This document shows, piece by piece, positions 50,923 through 63,865 of a stretch of 64,000 nucleotides of DNA (the stretch's first letter is position 1; each line of letters starts with the position of its first letter). The notes below the pieces were generated by a model. It was not told the DNA's origin, made no database searches, and saw only the letters and a list, made by a program, of their open reading frames with translations. Location: the NCBI GenBank assembly GCA_947561715.1, contig OX387199.1, positions 6,949,001 through 7,013,000 on the forward strand, written 5' to 3'. Position numbers and translations under genes: made by a program. The DNA comes from Ascidia mentula (Eukaryota > Chordata > Ascidiacea > Phlebobranchia > Ascidiidae).

Positions 50923-51063
50923 CATACTTTCTCAAGGCAGGATCAACCCACTGAGCAGGCCCTTTATATTTGGCGATCTCAGCTCTCGCATTTTGATCAT
51001 AAGGTTTACAGGCTTCGCACCCAAGCTGGATCAGCCACTGTTCTCGACAGAACGGAGCGAGAT
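50923..51063 (-). other. Orphan exon-like segment, 141 nt, copy 3
   Basis: Same as copy 2 at 29770-29910, part of the near-identical duplicated block. Confidence 0.35.
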
Positions 51064-51081
51064 CTGAAAAATCAAGCTCCC

Positions 51082-51156
51082 AGTGTGGTTTGAACTCAGG
51101 ACACTGGGCTAACTACAACTGGCCCAACGCTCTACCAACTGAGCCACGAGGCTCAG
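51082..51156 (-). repeat. tRNA-derived SINE-like head, copy 3
   Basis: Same as copy 2 at 29929-30003. Confidence 0.5.
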
Positions 51157-52475
51157 TGGTTTTCACGGTACAACGCTCTACCAACTTATTGTGGCCAAGG
51201 TACACTGATGGTGCGCAAGCGCACAACTTGCCAGGCGACCTTCACATACGTAGGGGCTCCATAGCGTAATCAGACAACGCTTCGTGGTTTTAACAGCAGC
51301 AGCACTGTGTTTGTATAATATTAACTAATTACAACTGTCTAACCTGAACCAAACACTTAAAATGAGAATAATTTTGGAATTAACAAAACAAAACTTAATA
51401 CATCGAAACGTGCCTGCACACGCCACACCATCTCTGTCTAACGGCAAAGTTTGACTTTTCTCTACAGTTTTCTCTCCCCGTTGCCCGATACAATGCGTCA
51501 TTATGAAGTTTGAATATTCAACAAATGAGCGGCGAATATATCCAAGCCGCGGCGGAACAAAAACTGATCATGTGGGGTCGGCAACATTTAAAACGCAGTG
51601 AGCTAATGTACAAACTATGCCATTATAACGGCAATGACTTTGCATATACCAACCATTTGGTGTGTAAAACAATGTAGAAGGTTTGGGAAAAACTTTGTAT
51701 TAGTTTTATATACGATAAAAACGATTTTGACGTGACATGAATATTCACCTCACGTTTTTGTATCAACCTGAACAACGGCAATTTCTCAAATAACGTTTCT
51801 CACCTCATTCCTATCCTTTTCTCCAACCATTATACTAAAGCGAAAACATTGGTGTTTATAATTAGGTCTACAAAGTACCTAAGTAATAACATCACTTACA
51901 AGGCCCTTACATTGGGATTGGTGCAACACGTGCTTGTCCGTTAGAACAAAAAAAACAAGTTTTCTAACGTTAAAAATATGCATGGAAGTAAGCTGTGTTA
52001 TAATTTAGGAATATCTACAATTTCTTGGCATTACTTTAAAGACAAAAAACATCAAATTTCATATCGCAACAACGATGTGACTCCACCCTAGCACGAAGAA
52101 AACCTATTTTGCGTTGTGCTTGTTCAAGAAAAATCGTCATTACCCAGCATGTACAAGATATCACATATGTTTCATACGGGCAACGCTCACCCGAATGGCT
52201 CCATCAGATCGGCACGTTGAGAATAGTTTTCCGATTCCGAATCTTCCTTTCACTGCATTTCATTTCCAAAACCAATTTTCAAATACTGGCTGCAAGGTAT
52301 CTAAGTCTTCATATATATGCAGTTAATGTGTGGGATAACCTCGCGGGTCTTACGATATGTACGTGGATTTGCAACATGTGCAGAAGTTCCACAACACTTG
52401 TGTTGTTTGACGTCATGTTATGGAGATTGGTGATCACAGCACCACCACATCGGCAAAGATGCTTTTTTTGTTATT

Positions 52476-52760
52476 CACGTGCTAGAGGAAGATTACTCAC
52501 GTGCTAGAGGAAGAGGCAGCAAACATTGCAGAAGACACAACAATTACAACAAATTATTGTAAACTGCTGGAAAGATTGGAAAACGTGAGTTGACAAGCAG
52601 TGTCAACGTTCCCCTTTATTCTTTTGTGCCCCTCCGTGTTTCAGTGTAATTCACTTGTTGCGTTATACCTGATGAAGTCCCGCCGCATGGCAGACGAAAC
52701 GTCGTAAGAATACCGTACGTTTATGCCAGAAGATCAGTACATTTTCAATTTTACCAAGCT
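52476..52760. mobile_element. Right half of the foldback element at the FUT-5 deletion junction
   Basis: The centre and right arm of the FUT-3 intron-5 element are present; the left arm is missing. At the junction CACGTGCTAGAGGAAGA occurs twice, separated by a few bases, a pattern typical of template switching during repair. The CTGATGA...GAAACGTCGTA hairpin of the right arm is kept. Confidence 0.65.
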
Positions 52761-52855
52761 AGCTGGCTAGAAATTTCAGAAACACTTATTTCTTCACCTT
52801 ATATATTGTTTCTCAATCAAATTTTGTTCGGTTTGTGTCACGTGACTCCTTTCAG

Positions 52856-53570
52856 GAGGGATTCGGACATCTTTCAGCCATACAGCAGTGCATCACTTGT
52901 CTACCGAAAAATAAACCGCAATAAACCACCTATAAGTGACGAAGAATTGGACGCACTCATCAAGGAGAAAACAAACCTCGCTTTATGGGTTGTTTCAAAC
53001 TGCCACGTAAACCAGGGAGCGGTCGATCGAATGACATACGCGACAAGAATGATGACAGCCGGCTTCAATCTCACATTCGGTGGAAAATGCAGTGGCAGCG
53101 AAGTTCGACAGGAGTTCAACAACACCAAGTTTAAGTTCTACTTGGCGTTTGAGAACAGCTGGGGGTGTAAGGATTACATCACTGAAAAATTTTGGATTAA
53201 CTCCCTAGCAGCCAGGACTGTACCTGTTGTGCTCGGTGCTCCAAAAGCTGACTACAAAGCTGTGGCTCCTCCTAACTCCTTCATCTACGCTCAGGACTTC
53301 CCAACACCTGAAGATCTTGTAAAATATTTGGAATACTTGAATAGAAACAACAAGGAATATAAAAAGTATCTCAAGTGGATGACCCTGGACATCTCGGAAA
53401 TGTCAGGTTTAAAACAAGAAACTGGGTTCTGCAAATTATGTTCGTATGTAAAGAACCTCAAAAAAAATGACGACGGTACGTTGTTGCCAGTCTCAACCAC
53501 CTTGTCTCGCCATAACTTTTCTGTTCAATCTTGGTTTTTAGGAAAAGAAAATAAAGCATGTCTTTCTTGA
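52856..53570 (+). pseudogene. FUT-5: fucosyltransferase copy reduced to its last exon
   Basis: Only the last exon (acceptor TTTCAG at 52850-52855) remains, with an intact frame to the stop codon that includes the nucleotide-binding signature. Exons 1-5, the membrane anchor, the first part of the catalytic domain and the promoter block are deleted: sequence matching 31.4 kb of the FUT-3 locus is joined directly to sequence matching 34.9 kb. There is no in-frame ATG near the start, so a functional enzyme is unlikely unless the exon is spliced onto another transcript. It is closest to FUT-3 overall, but its 3' end carries the variant shared with FUT-2. Confidence 0.88.
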
Positions 53571-54586
53571 CCACTGTATGATATATCACCAGTAAAAAAA
53601 AAAATTTATTTCTTCGCCTAATTCGTCATACTGCATAACTTTTATCTCAAAAGATAAGCAATGTGACTTGTCATGTGATATGCAATGTTTCAACATATTA
53701 ATTAAATAATTTGCTGTTTTTTTGCTAAATTGCAACCTTTTCCATGTTAACACAGCTTAGAACATACGGCGAGATTCAAGAGCATGGTTTGGAGTTTTAT
53801 CTGTCTTCGAATTTTATTGACCACTTTCACAACAACAAAATATAATATAACGTCAGACACCCACAATGTTTTATACAAACATGTTTTTATCGGCTGATCT
53901 GATCCACACGATATCCTAAAAAGCGTTCATGTCAAACACTGGAAGATCGATTGTGATTAGCAAAAATTATTTGAACCTGGAATTCTTGTTTCGGGGTTTT
54001 GTCTAAAATCTTTATTTGCTTTAGTCATACTAGAACACAGACCCAATATAATTTGTGTGAGGATTATTTCATTCGCTTAACATACGAACGAAAATTTTGT
54101 TCCAGGAATATTTTAATCTTCTTGAAATGATTTTCATTAAGAAAGCAACAAATTTCAATAAAATATGAACGCATGTTGATAAGCAAAACTATGTCATGTT
54201 TGTCTCTTTATCGACATCCAGAGGTCAATTTGTGCTCGGAACACAATGTTTTTTTCCGGTAATAATTGTGATTTCAGGAACACAATTCAAAAACAAAAAT
54301 GTGTTCGGTGTTCGTCACTGATTACTTTATTACGTCATCGTTATATTATAACAGAAAACACAGGTGGGCATTTCCCGCCAGCGAAACTTATTTCAATACC
54401 ATTGGTTTAAATTATTGGTTAATAGCGCAACAGTTTGATTTACTGATACTGCAGTTAATTGTAAATGTGGTTTCATGACAAATTCACTACCATTTTATTG
54501 GCATTTTTTAACCACCGCTTGTTAAATTTTTGGTGCTATACCTGAAACGCAGTAAGACAGTTTTGCAAGCTTGAAATATTTCAGTT
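53571..54586. other. Convergent 3' region after FUT-5
   Basis: Nearly identical to the region after FUT-3; no gene seen. Confidence 0.4.
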
Positions 54587-54974
54587 TTTATTTCACACAA
54601 GACAACATATATAGCAAAACCTGTACAGAACAAGAAAAGTGTACCAAACAGAATTTCACAACGGCAAATCGTAGAATATAAGGCAGTTTACGTGACAGTT
54701 TTCCGAAATATACCGATGACACAACAAAAAATCGAAAATGGTGTTTTCAAATGCAGACCATGACACGCAAAAATTGTCATCTTGACCAACTAAATAGGCA
54801 AAGAAATGTTTGTTGTTTTTCGTAATCAAAAATGTTTGTATTCCTAAAGGCTTTGACGTTGACATCTCGTTGCGATATCCTGGACAGATGCCTGTCCTTC
54901 AACAGATGCCTGTCCTTCAACAAATGCGACAAATGCCTGTCGTTCATCAGATGCCTGTTCTTCGACAGGTGCCT
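54587..54974 (-). pseudogene. M5: remnant of the 3' end of a claudin-like gene
   Basis: Copy of the M3 remnant at an offset of 17631, with the same stop codon (54844-54846), the same few repeat units and the same junction to the fossil. Confidence 0.75.
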
Positions 54975-55560
54975 AAAACCTGGGACATTTCCGGTACATG
55001 CGTGGACAAAACCATCTGAGCGGCCGTCCAAAAGTCCCGTTTATATTCCAACCGTTGCGGCAGGGACCTGGCCATGAATATAAAACCTCATTTTTAATAG
55101 TCTCCTCCGTGGGATAAGCCTTGTCGCCAAGAGCTTTTAAAGCATACACAAAGTCCTTTATGCTTTCCTGTGGCAACTGCCGCCGGCCAAACAACATTGC
55201 GCGTGTTTCATGGAGTCGCGAGTGGTCAAAAGTTGAAAAACATTATTGTCGTTTCCCTGAACTAGCCAGCGGAGGTCATCATCAATTGATGTAAAAAAAA
55301 ATGACGCTTCACTTCCTCACTAGCTTTCACGCTCTCACAGTAAGATTCAAACAAGGGAACAAACTGGCCAACACTTACACCAATCATCACTGCCCACGTT
55401 TGCCACGCAAGCGTGACTGCTCGGGCGTATAAAAACGAGTAAAATAGAAATAATTACAAATATATTATAAAAGGTGAGTGTGAAAAAGAAAAACATGTGA
55501 GTAAAAGTGAAGGTGAAGTGAAAATACAAAAAGAAAAAAAGCGTGTGAAAAACAAAACGA
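54973..55560 (-). mobile_element. Retroelement fossil (gag-like fragment), copy 2
   Basis: Duplicate of 37342-37930; the gag-like open piece is at 54973-55197. Broken and partial, with no terminal repeats identified. Confidence 0.4.
55428..55435 (+). promoter_or_regulatory. Candidate TATA box of FUT-6, within foreign sequence
   Basis: TATAAAAA, 228 nt upstream of the FUT-6 ATG, as for FUT-4. Confidence 0.35.
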
Positions 55561-55655
55561 ACGTTTACACATGCAGCATATGTCCTGCGGCTGAATAAAG
55601 TTTTTGGTTTCTTTTAATCACGTGTACACGTTTGGGTCGGTATTGCAGCGGCGGT

Positions 55656-58600
55656 ATGGCGTGCACAGCAACCTACAAGCTGTTTAGCTTTCTGATAATT
55701 TTCATTTTGTTCACGTCGGCATATTACTCTATTACCGTGACTTACCCTGTCATGGATTGTATGCTAGATAGGAATAACTCAAATACATCAAGCAGTTTCA
55801 TGGTGAGTGAATGTAGTTTAATTTTATATCAATATTAAAAACAAGTTTTATTCAATGAGAGCTGCAGACAAGTTTTATTCATATTTTTATGTTAAATTGC
55901 TCATTGAGGCGTTATAATCATTGATTTGGTCGTTTTGGTCGTTTTTTCATTCCCGAATAAAAAAATATCTTACTTTTTAATTTGAGACTTTTTAGGTTTG
56001 TTTCCATGTTGGGACTAGAATGATTCTATGTTCTGTCACAATGTTTAATTTTCAAACTTGCAACCATGGTCATGAGGATCAATTGACATCATTGATATAT
56101 TTGTTGTTAGGAACACAGTTTAGTAACCCGGTGAAAGAAACCCGTGGGACTAATGGCTGCGTTTTTTAATGTAATCAATTTCAAAGGATATTGCGAGAAA
56201 ATGCAATTCATGGATTATAAATTTTCACGGTTGTTTTGCTGATGTGAAATGATCGCAAAAAGTTTTGCTTTCATATTACTGTGCGGTTAAAAACGCGGCT
56301 TGGCCTTCGTATCAAGGCTACATCAAGAATTGTCTGCGTTGTAGCCTCTGGGCAAACGCATCGCCACTGACGTGTGTGTTGTGGCGTGTCCAGGATTAGG
56401 TATTTCTGCCAATTCACCACAAACTGAAATGGTCTCTGTCTGGCTAATTAGCCGACAAGACCGTCGTCGGTTACAAAGCTGCACTGACGAGTCCTGGTAT
56501 TTCGAAGCAGCATGCACAGTTATCTGTGGCTCACTATTGTAATGTTGTTTACCGTGAATCTGTGTTTAAGAACAACACCTTTCAAGAACAAAGAATAGCG
56601 GTGAAAGTGTGCGAAAAAGGGAGGAGTTTAATTTAAAATAAAATAAAAATGTTTGCAATTATTTTTCCCTGTTGAACAGTAGCAAAATTGAAACAAGAAA
56701 TTAGTTTTGCCAAACCTGTTTATTCATTGCCTAAAACTTTGTCCATTTATAATAGGAATTTGGAATAGCTACTTTTTTCCAAACATTTTTTCATTTCTAC
56801 GAAAGTAAGAATTTTTTAAGAAAATTTCAAATTTAACATCTCCTGCATTTGCAGGAAACAAACGAAATTTTAAAATATTCGACGAATCAAAGTAACCCGG
56901 TGAGTTTAGCTAGGTCGTGCCTCCTACAACTATGTGCATAATTACACTCAACCTCCTTTTTATCTATTTAGTTATATATTGTTATGTGGTACCCACCGTT
57001 AGGAAAGAAAAAAGAGGATCGAATCTTGAAGAGCTGCGATGATTGCATCGTCACACAAAATCGATCCAAAGTAGATTTTATCGTTATAACATTGATATCA
57101 ATTTGGCAAATGAGTGTGCTAAGCTCAACTTGACCCTTTGGCATGATTAAATTAATCCACCTAAATTCTCATTTTTTCTTGTCAGTTACGAAATTTTTAT
57201 GTGAAACACTGCCACTTGATTCTTTTCTTTTGCTCTATGTGGTGCTACCTGTTAGTGTTTCACATAAAAATAGCTAGCTTCGAATTGAATAGGACTTTAA
57301 TCCAAAACATAGGAGCGAAAACACAGTAAAGTTCAAACTATTGCTATAATACCGACAAAAGCATATTGTTTTATGGCAGTTTTACGTTTGTCGTTACAGT
57401 TGGATGGAGATGGTGTTAAAATGGTTGTAATGCACTTTGCCCAATATAATTCCACCGATCTGCCACAGACAAGGTGATATAATTATGGCGCTGTTGTGTG
57501 TTTGAGGTTTTATGTCATAAATATATTAAAAAAGTGTTTTGTAGGGTAAACTTTCAAATTTAGGTGTAAGCAAGTTATGTAATGGTATCAACTTAATCAA
57601 GCTACTCTGGCAGGTTGTCGATCGGGCAAAGTAAAAGTAACGAAATTTAATTTTCTATAGACAAACCAACAGCCTACTATCTGCGGGGATAGATATATTT
57701 AAACTTGGCAAACCTATATACACATTTCACATTAAGTAAAATATTTTAATTTCCCAATTTAAGTACATTAATGATATTGATGTCCACATTGATGTTTTTA
57801 TTGCGGATAAATGCGTTCGATAGATTTCCAATAACTCTTTAAAAATACTCCTTTTACTTTTAAATTGTTTAGAATTGTTTACTTTCAAACTTGCCGGATT
57901 GCCTATTGTTTCCGGTTGTATGAAGTGCGGTAACAGAAAAGTTTTATTTTAGAGAGAAAAACCATTTGTACGCTTGGTGGAGTATGGAAAGCTCACTGAC
58001 TCTGCACAATCGAAAATATTTTGAATCCGAACATGTGGATGGAATATTTAATATTTCTTTAACGTACAGGTAAGCGTTTTACTGCTGGGACAACGTTTCT
58101 CGCCAAAGAACTTTTTTTTAACAGATTGCAATTCACATCTTAATGTATTTCAAGCACCAAGTTAGCTGGGTAGTAATTTCAGAAAAACTTGCTTTTTTCT
58201 ACACCTTACATATTGTTTCTCAATCAAGTTTTGTTCGGTTTGTGTCACGTGACTCCTTTCAGGAGGGATTCGGACATCTTTCAGCCATACGGCAGTGTAT
58301 CATATGTCTACCGACAAATAAACCGTGATAAAACACCTATAAGTGACGAAGAATTGGACGCACTCATCAAGGAGAAAACGAACCTCGCTTTATGGGTTGT
58401 TTCAAACTGCCACCTAAACCAGGGAGCGGTCGATCGAATGACATACGCGACAAGAATGATGGCAGCCGGCTTCAATCTCACATTCGGTGGAAAATGCAGT
58501 GGCAGCGAAGTTCGACAGGAGTTCAACAACACCAAGTTTAAGTTCTACTTGGCGTTTGAGAACAGCTGGGGGTGTAAGGATTACATCACTGAAAAATTTT

Positions 58601-58977
58601 GGATTAACTCCCTAGCAGCCAGGACTGTACCTGTTGTGCTCGGTGCTCCAAAAGCTGACTACAAAGCTGTGGCTCCTCCTAACTCCTTCATCTACGCTCA
58701 GGACTTCCCATCACCTGAAGATCTTGTAAAATATTTGGAATACTTGAACAGAAACAACAAGGAATATAAAAAGTATCTCAAGTGGATGACTCTGGACATA
58801 TCGGAAATGTCAGGTTTAAAAAAAGAAACTGTGTTCTGCAAATTATGTTCGTATGTAAAGAACCTCAAAAAAAATGACGACGGTACGTTGTTACCAGTCT
58901 CCACATCTTTGTCTCGCCATAACTTTTCTGTTCAATCTTGGTTTTTAGGAAAAGAAAATAAAGCATGTCTTTCTTGA
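55656..58977 (+). CDS. FUT-6: alpha-1,3-fucosyltransferase (GT10), six exons
   Basis: Exons: 55656-55802, 56855-56899, 56972-57070, 57400-57473, 57953-58069 and 58263-58977 (398 aa). Almost identical to FUT-4 through the first five exons and the upstream region (offset about 17631). The end of its last exon instead matches FUT-1 (SGLKKETVFCKLC and the FUT-1 synonymous pattern), another sign of conversion or unequal exchange. It has one private change, Thr to Ala in MMAAGFNL. Signature and frame are intact. Confidence 0.92.
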
Positions 58978-59966
58978 CCACTGTATGATATATCACCAGT
59001 AAAAAAATAATTTATTTCTTCGCCTGATTCGTTATACTGCATAACTTTTTCTCAAAAGATAAGCAATGTTTCATCATATTAATTAAATAATTTGCTCTTT
59101 TTTTACCAAATTGCAACCTTTTCCATGTTAACACTGCTCAGAATATACGGCGAGATTCAAGAGCATGGTTTGGAGTTTTATCTGTCTTCGAATTTTATTG
59201 ACCACTTTTACAACAACAAAATATAATAAAACGTCAGACACCCACAATGTTTGATACAAACATGTTTTATCGGCTGATCTGATCCACACGATAACCTAAA
59301 AAGCGTTCATGTCAGACACTGGAAGATCGATTGTGATTAGCAAAATTATTTGAACCTGGAATTCTTGTTTCGGGGTTTTGTCTAAAATCTTTATTTGCTT
59401 TAGTCATACTAGAACACAGACCCAATATAATTGGTGTGAGGATTATTTCATTCGCTTAACATACGAACGAAAATTTTGTTCCAGGAATATTTTAATCTTC
59501 TTGAAATGATTTTCATTAAGAAAGCAACAAATTTCAATAAAATATGAACGCATGTTGATAAGCAAAAACTATGTCATGTTTGTCTCTTTATCGACATCCA
59601 GTGGTCAATTTGTGCTCGGAACACAATGTTTTTTTCCTGTAATAACTGTGGTTTCAGGAACACAACTCAAAAACAAAAATGTGTTCGGTCTTTGTCGGTG
59701 ATTACTTTATTACGTCATCGTTATATTATAACAGAAAACACAGTTGGGCATTTCCCGCTAGCGAAACTTATTTCAATACCATCAGTTTAAATTATTGGTT
59801 ATTAGCGCTACAGTTTGATTTACTGATACTGCAGTTAATTGTAAATGTGGTTTCATGACAAATTCACTACCATTTTATTGGCATTTTTTAACCACGGCTT
59901 GTTAAATTTTTGGTGCTATACCTGAAACGCAGTAAGACAGTTTTGCAAGCTTGAAATATTTCAGTT
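58978..59966. other. Convergent 3' region between FUT-6 and M6
   Basis: As after FUT-1, with which it shares small indels in the first 100 nt (both lack the TGACTTGTCATGTGATATGC segment found after FUT-2 to FUT-5). No gene seen. Confidence 0.4.
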
Positions 59967-60223
59967 TTTATTTCACACAAGACAACATATATAGCAAAAC
60001 CTGTACAGAACAAGAAAGGTGTACCAAACAGAATTTCACAACGGCAAATCGTACACTATAAGGCAATGTACGTGACAGTTTTCCGAAATATAACGATGAC
60101 ACAATAAAAAATCAAAAATGGTGTTTTCAAATGCAGACCATGACACGCAAAAATTGTCATTTTGACCATCTAAATAGGCAAAGAAATGTTTGTCGTGTTT
60201 CGTAATCAAAAAGGTTTGTATTC

Positions 60224-63200
60224 CTAAAGGCTTTGAGGATGACATCTCGTTGCGGTATCCTGGACAGATGTCTGTCCTTCAACAGATGCCTGTCCTTCGA
60301 CAAATGCCTGTCCTTCATCAGATGCCTGTTTTTCGACAGATGTCTGTCCTTCAACAGATGCCTGTTTTTCGACAAATGCCTGTCCTTCATCAGATGCCTG
60401 TCCTTCAACAGATGCCTGTTCTTCGACAGGTGACTGTACAGATTTCTGTGGTGGAACAGAGACTTCATTTTGCTCTGTGGGCGAGCAACACTTGTCCCTT
60501 AACCACTGGCATACAGATTCGTAAACATCTACAACCAAGTCCCACAACAGTAGGACAACTAGAGACCCCAAGAAGTAAATAATCGTGGATACGAACGCCA
60601 ACCAAAATGGGGTGTTCTTCGACCAAGTGTCTGGATCGACTCCAGTCTCTATGTCCAGCCAGAGTGAAGCAAAAGCGAAGCTGAAGAGACCACCTGCGCA
60701 GCATGAATTACGATAAAAACGTATATTGATAAATGTAACCTTCGAGAAACATATATTACTCTATATTAAATCGAAATGTTATTATTTGCACAAATCAGCT
60801 CAGAATTTCAAATGCGGACATTTATATGTAATGGAAAATTATGTTTTTTATGGTAAGTCCAAATATACCGGGGACAAGCGTACTTTTGATTATCTTCAAA
60901 ACATAAAGACATGATCGTGCCATATGGGCCCTACAAAATGCCTCACCGCTTAACAGGACGAAGAACTTGGATGAAAACTGTACTTCTTTGCATGGCAGAG
61001 CGCAAAAGCCGAGCACAATAAGCACAAGACTAATGAACCAGCACGTCAACCACCCACAAAATATTACTCCTGAAAAGGCGTGCATCGAATGGCAGTGAGC
61101 ACCTGAAAAGGAAAATCAGTTGAAAAAAACCGTAGAATTATAAAGTCAAAAACGTAGATAATTTTCGATAATTTTGGCTTTAACCAGAGGTTTCCAATAT
61201 ATGCATATAGTGCGTCGCGATCCATTCGTCCATTGTTTGAATGTTGTTTGGCCGTCGTAAGCTCACTTGCAAGTTTTGAACGAATTTTATATCTATAACA
61301 ATCTGTGTGATCTTGTAGCTGTTGCATTAATAAAAAATGAACATCGAAAGCGAATTAGTCCCTACAAAAAGTTTGAAGAATTTCTGTGGTATGTTTTGTT
61401 GGGGATGAGTGCATCACTGGTTCATGAAAGTTCCTCTGCATTAGACTATTTTCTTCGCTATGAAAACAACGCTTTAACTTACTTCGTTTATGCACAGGGA
61501 TATCTTCAATCATTTTCCAGCCAGGCAAACACACAGCTATCCATTGAAATAGTGAACAAATGACAAAGAAGACAAATCCTGTCCGATTCCGAGCTGCTTC
61601 ACTATCCGATAAAATTTGAAGAATTTTGTCTCCAACTTTAGTTTGTTCGTCATTGGCAAGGTCCACGTCTCCATTTGTCTTTCAGACAAATTTGAAAAGT
61701 TGTTAGGTACACCCACAATGTTTCAGTACATCCAAACAGGAAAATTTTTACCCAAGCAAAAACTCTTAATTACAGCGCTTGCTTAATTACAAGTGCACTT
61801 TTTTGCATCTCTGTGTGTTACATTACTTACATTTTCCACCTGATACAGCTCCACGCTGGCTCCAGCAATACAACAACATGCCGCAAACATGGCACATGTT
61901 AAGCAGAGTGTCATATCAGCGATGTAAAGATTGTATACAATCGAATATACAATAGTGCAAATGAGGAACAAAAGGCCTGTTGTAAAAGGTTCGAGTTAAT
62001 CGACATTTTTGGAAAGTTTGTTCAGTACAATTATGCGAATAAATAAATCCATGTGTATTCTTGTAGGATTTCTAGGGCGAACGCCAATATAAGATATACA
62101 TCTGTACGGTACAACGTTGTATATAATTTGCAATCATAGTATAGTATACTGTAACATAATAATTGATAATTAAATGTACAAAAATATAAGTGCACAACTT
62201 TATGTTTTGCAGCAAGTAAATGCAGCGTTGAAGCCACGGCTACTTATTTCTTTACACTTTTGTGCCAAGCAAAGAGGCCATGTTCGGTAAATTTGAGAGG
62301 TGGAAACTATTTTTTTCACTTTAAGCCGAAGTGGTTGGAGTTGTTAGAAACTCCCTGTAAAGACCCTCATTGAGGTCACCAACATTTTGTTTACACACTG
62401 TGTTCACTTAAACCAACCAGTTGCAATTTTTCCGATGGAATAGGAACATTTGGAAGAAAGAAATGTCCATATCTTGTTTGTGTTGTTGGGTGCCTGTTTA
62501 AATAACAGTTTAATCATGAGGAGAGATTACTTCCATTGGCTAGAGGCAAACATTATTTGGAATACATACTGATAAATATTTTAAAATTCCAACCAATTTT
62601 GCGTGAAATGACAGTCAAACTTTATTAAATGCTTGATAACGTTGTCCACAGGCATTGAAAAAAATCGTTAAAAAAAAGCTATTGCTGCGCAATTTAAATA
62701 TAAGATACCTGTTGCACTACCGCATTGCCATTCGCGTTTGTTGGCGGACTGTGTATTTCAGCGATTGTTGAACAAAACGCCAGAGGTAGTCGAGCAACAA
62801 GATAAAAAATTCCAACACACATCGTCATTCGCTTGGCATCTGGTTTTATATCTGTAAAATATATTGCTTAGGTTGAAAGGTGGTTAAAGCTGTTGATTTT
62901 GAATGAATTATATGAATCTTGCTAGGAAACCTACCATCATTTGGTTCAAAGTTTGTTCTTGGTAAACTGGTAAATAAGTTGGACAGGCCCCTATACGAGA
63001 AAGGGGTCAGGCGTCCGCAAAGCACAAGGCTCTGAGGTGTGGATGAATATCAAAATGGGCTCATGAACACTTTTGTTAGCATTGAAACTTAGGGAGTTCT
63101 ACCGCAAAGTTTTGCAATCTCACATTATCTCCAAATGAAGTAGCCTTAAAGCGGCACTTTTTTTTTCAAGGCCCCTGAGGTTATTATGTAATAATAGCAT

Positions 63201-63865
63201 GGTAGTGGCTGTAAACACCGTTGTTGAGTCATCGCGCTTCAATAGCAACTGTAACGGATAAACCTTAACAATATACATTTCAAACCAACTCACATTGTCC
63301 TGTGGATATGTTGCAGGGTCGGTTGCCGAACACGTTGTAAAACATGCTGACTGGCTCCAAATTACGTCGAATCGGAACAAAGAAAACGGCGATTAGAACT
63401 GCTACCTCAGTAACATACAGCACGTACCGAAGCAAATCAAACAAGTCCTCATTTGATAAAATTGTCTTAATCATAAGAACAAGCTGGACAAGCAGAACGG
63501 CCCCATATAGACCGGCTGTTACCCAGCCAAAGGTTAACGGCAGACCCGGTTGCAATGTGTTTTTGTCAATACCCTTGTATAAATCCGAGGTGAAGGCGGA
63601 TATGGCGAATATATAGCCGCCACCTGTAAAACCAGAAAGAGCTTAAACATCGTAAAAAGTAAAATACAAACGCTTACGAACTTACAGGTCATTATAAGTG
63701 TAAACTTGTAAGACCTTCGGAACAACAAAGAAAGCCATTCTTTGCAATTAAACACATCCTTTTCCCTCAAAATGTTTAGTAAGGCAAGAGCAACACTAAC
63801 ACAGGATAAGATGAACGTAGCAATCACTATTCCCGAAAATACCCTCGTGGTTTTGCGTTGACTTG
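60224..63865 (-). CDS. M6: claudin-like multi-module gene, 3' eight exons (cut by window end)
   Basis: Minus-strand exons: 63686-63865, 63294-63623, 62709-62851, 61831-61976, 61483-61678, 61267-61311, 60935-61102 and 60224-60693. Phases match M4. The third of these is 143 nt as in M1 and M2, so including it changes frame and skipping it keeps frame. The intron beyond 63865 reads like M1 rather than M2 or M4, so M6 may also be 5'-truncated just past the window. The tail has about nine hexapeptide units, some with Lys (VEKQAS), and ends PQSL. The donor after 60935 is GTAGGG, weaker than the GTAAGG of the others. Confidence 0.6.

Larger units (their letters stand above)
48724..52475. other. Divergent intergenic region upstream of M4
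   Basis: Equivalent to 27571-31380 and nearly identical to it up to about 51550. It contains a third orphan exon-like segment and tRNA-like head (listed). It ends abruptly at 52475, where sequence jumps into the foldback element of FUT intron 5. No complete gene seen. Confidence 0.5.
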
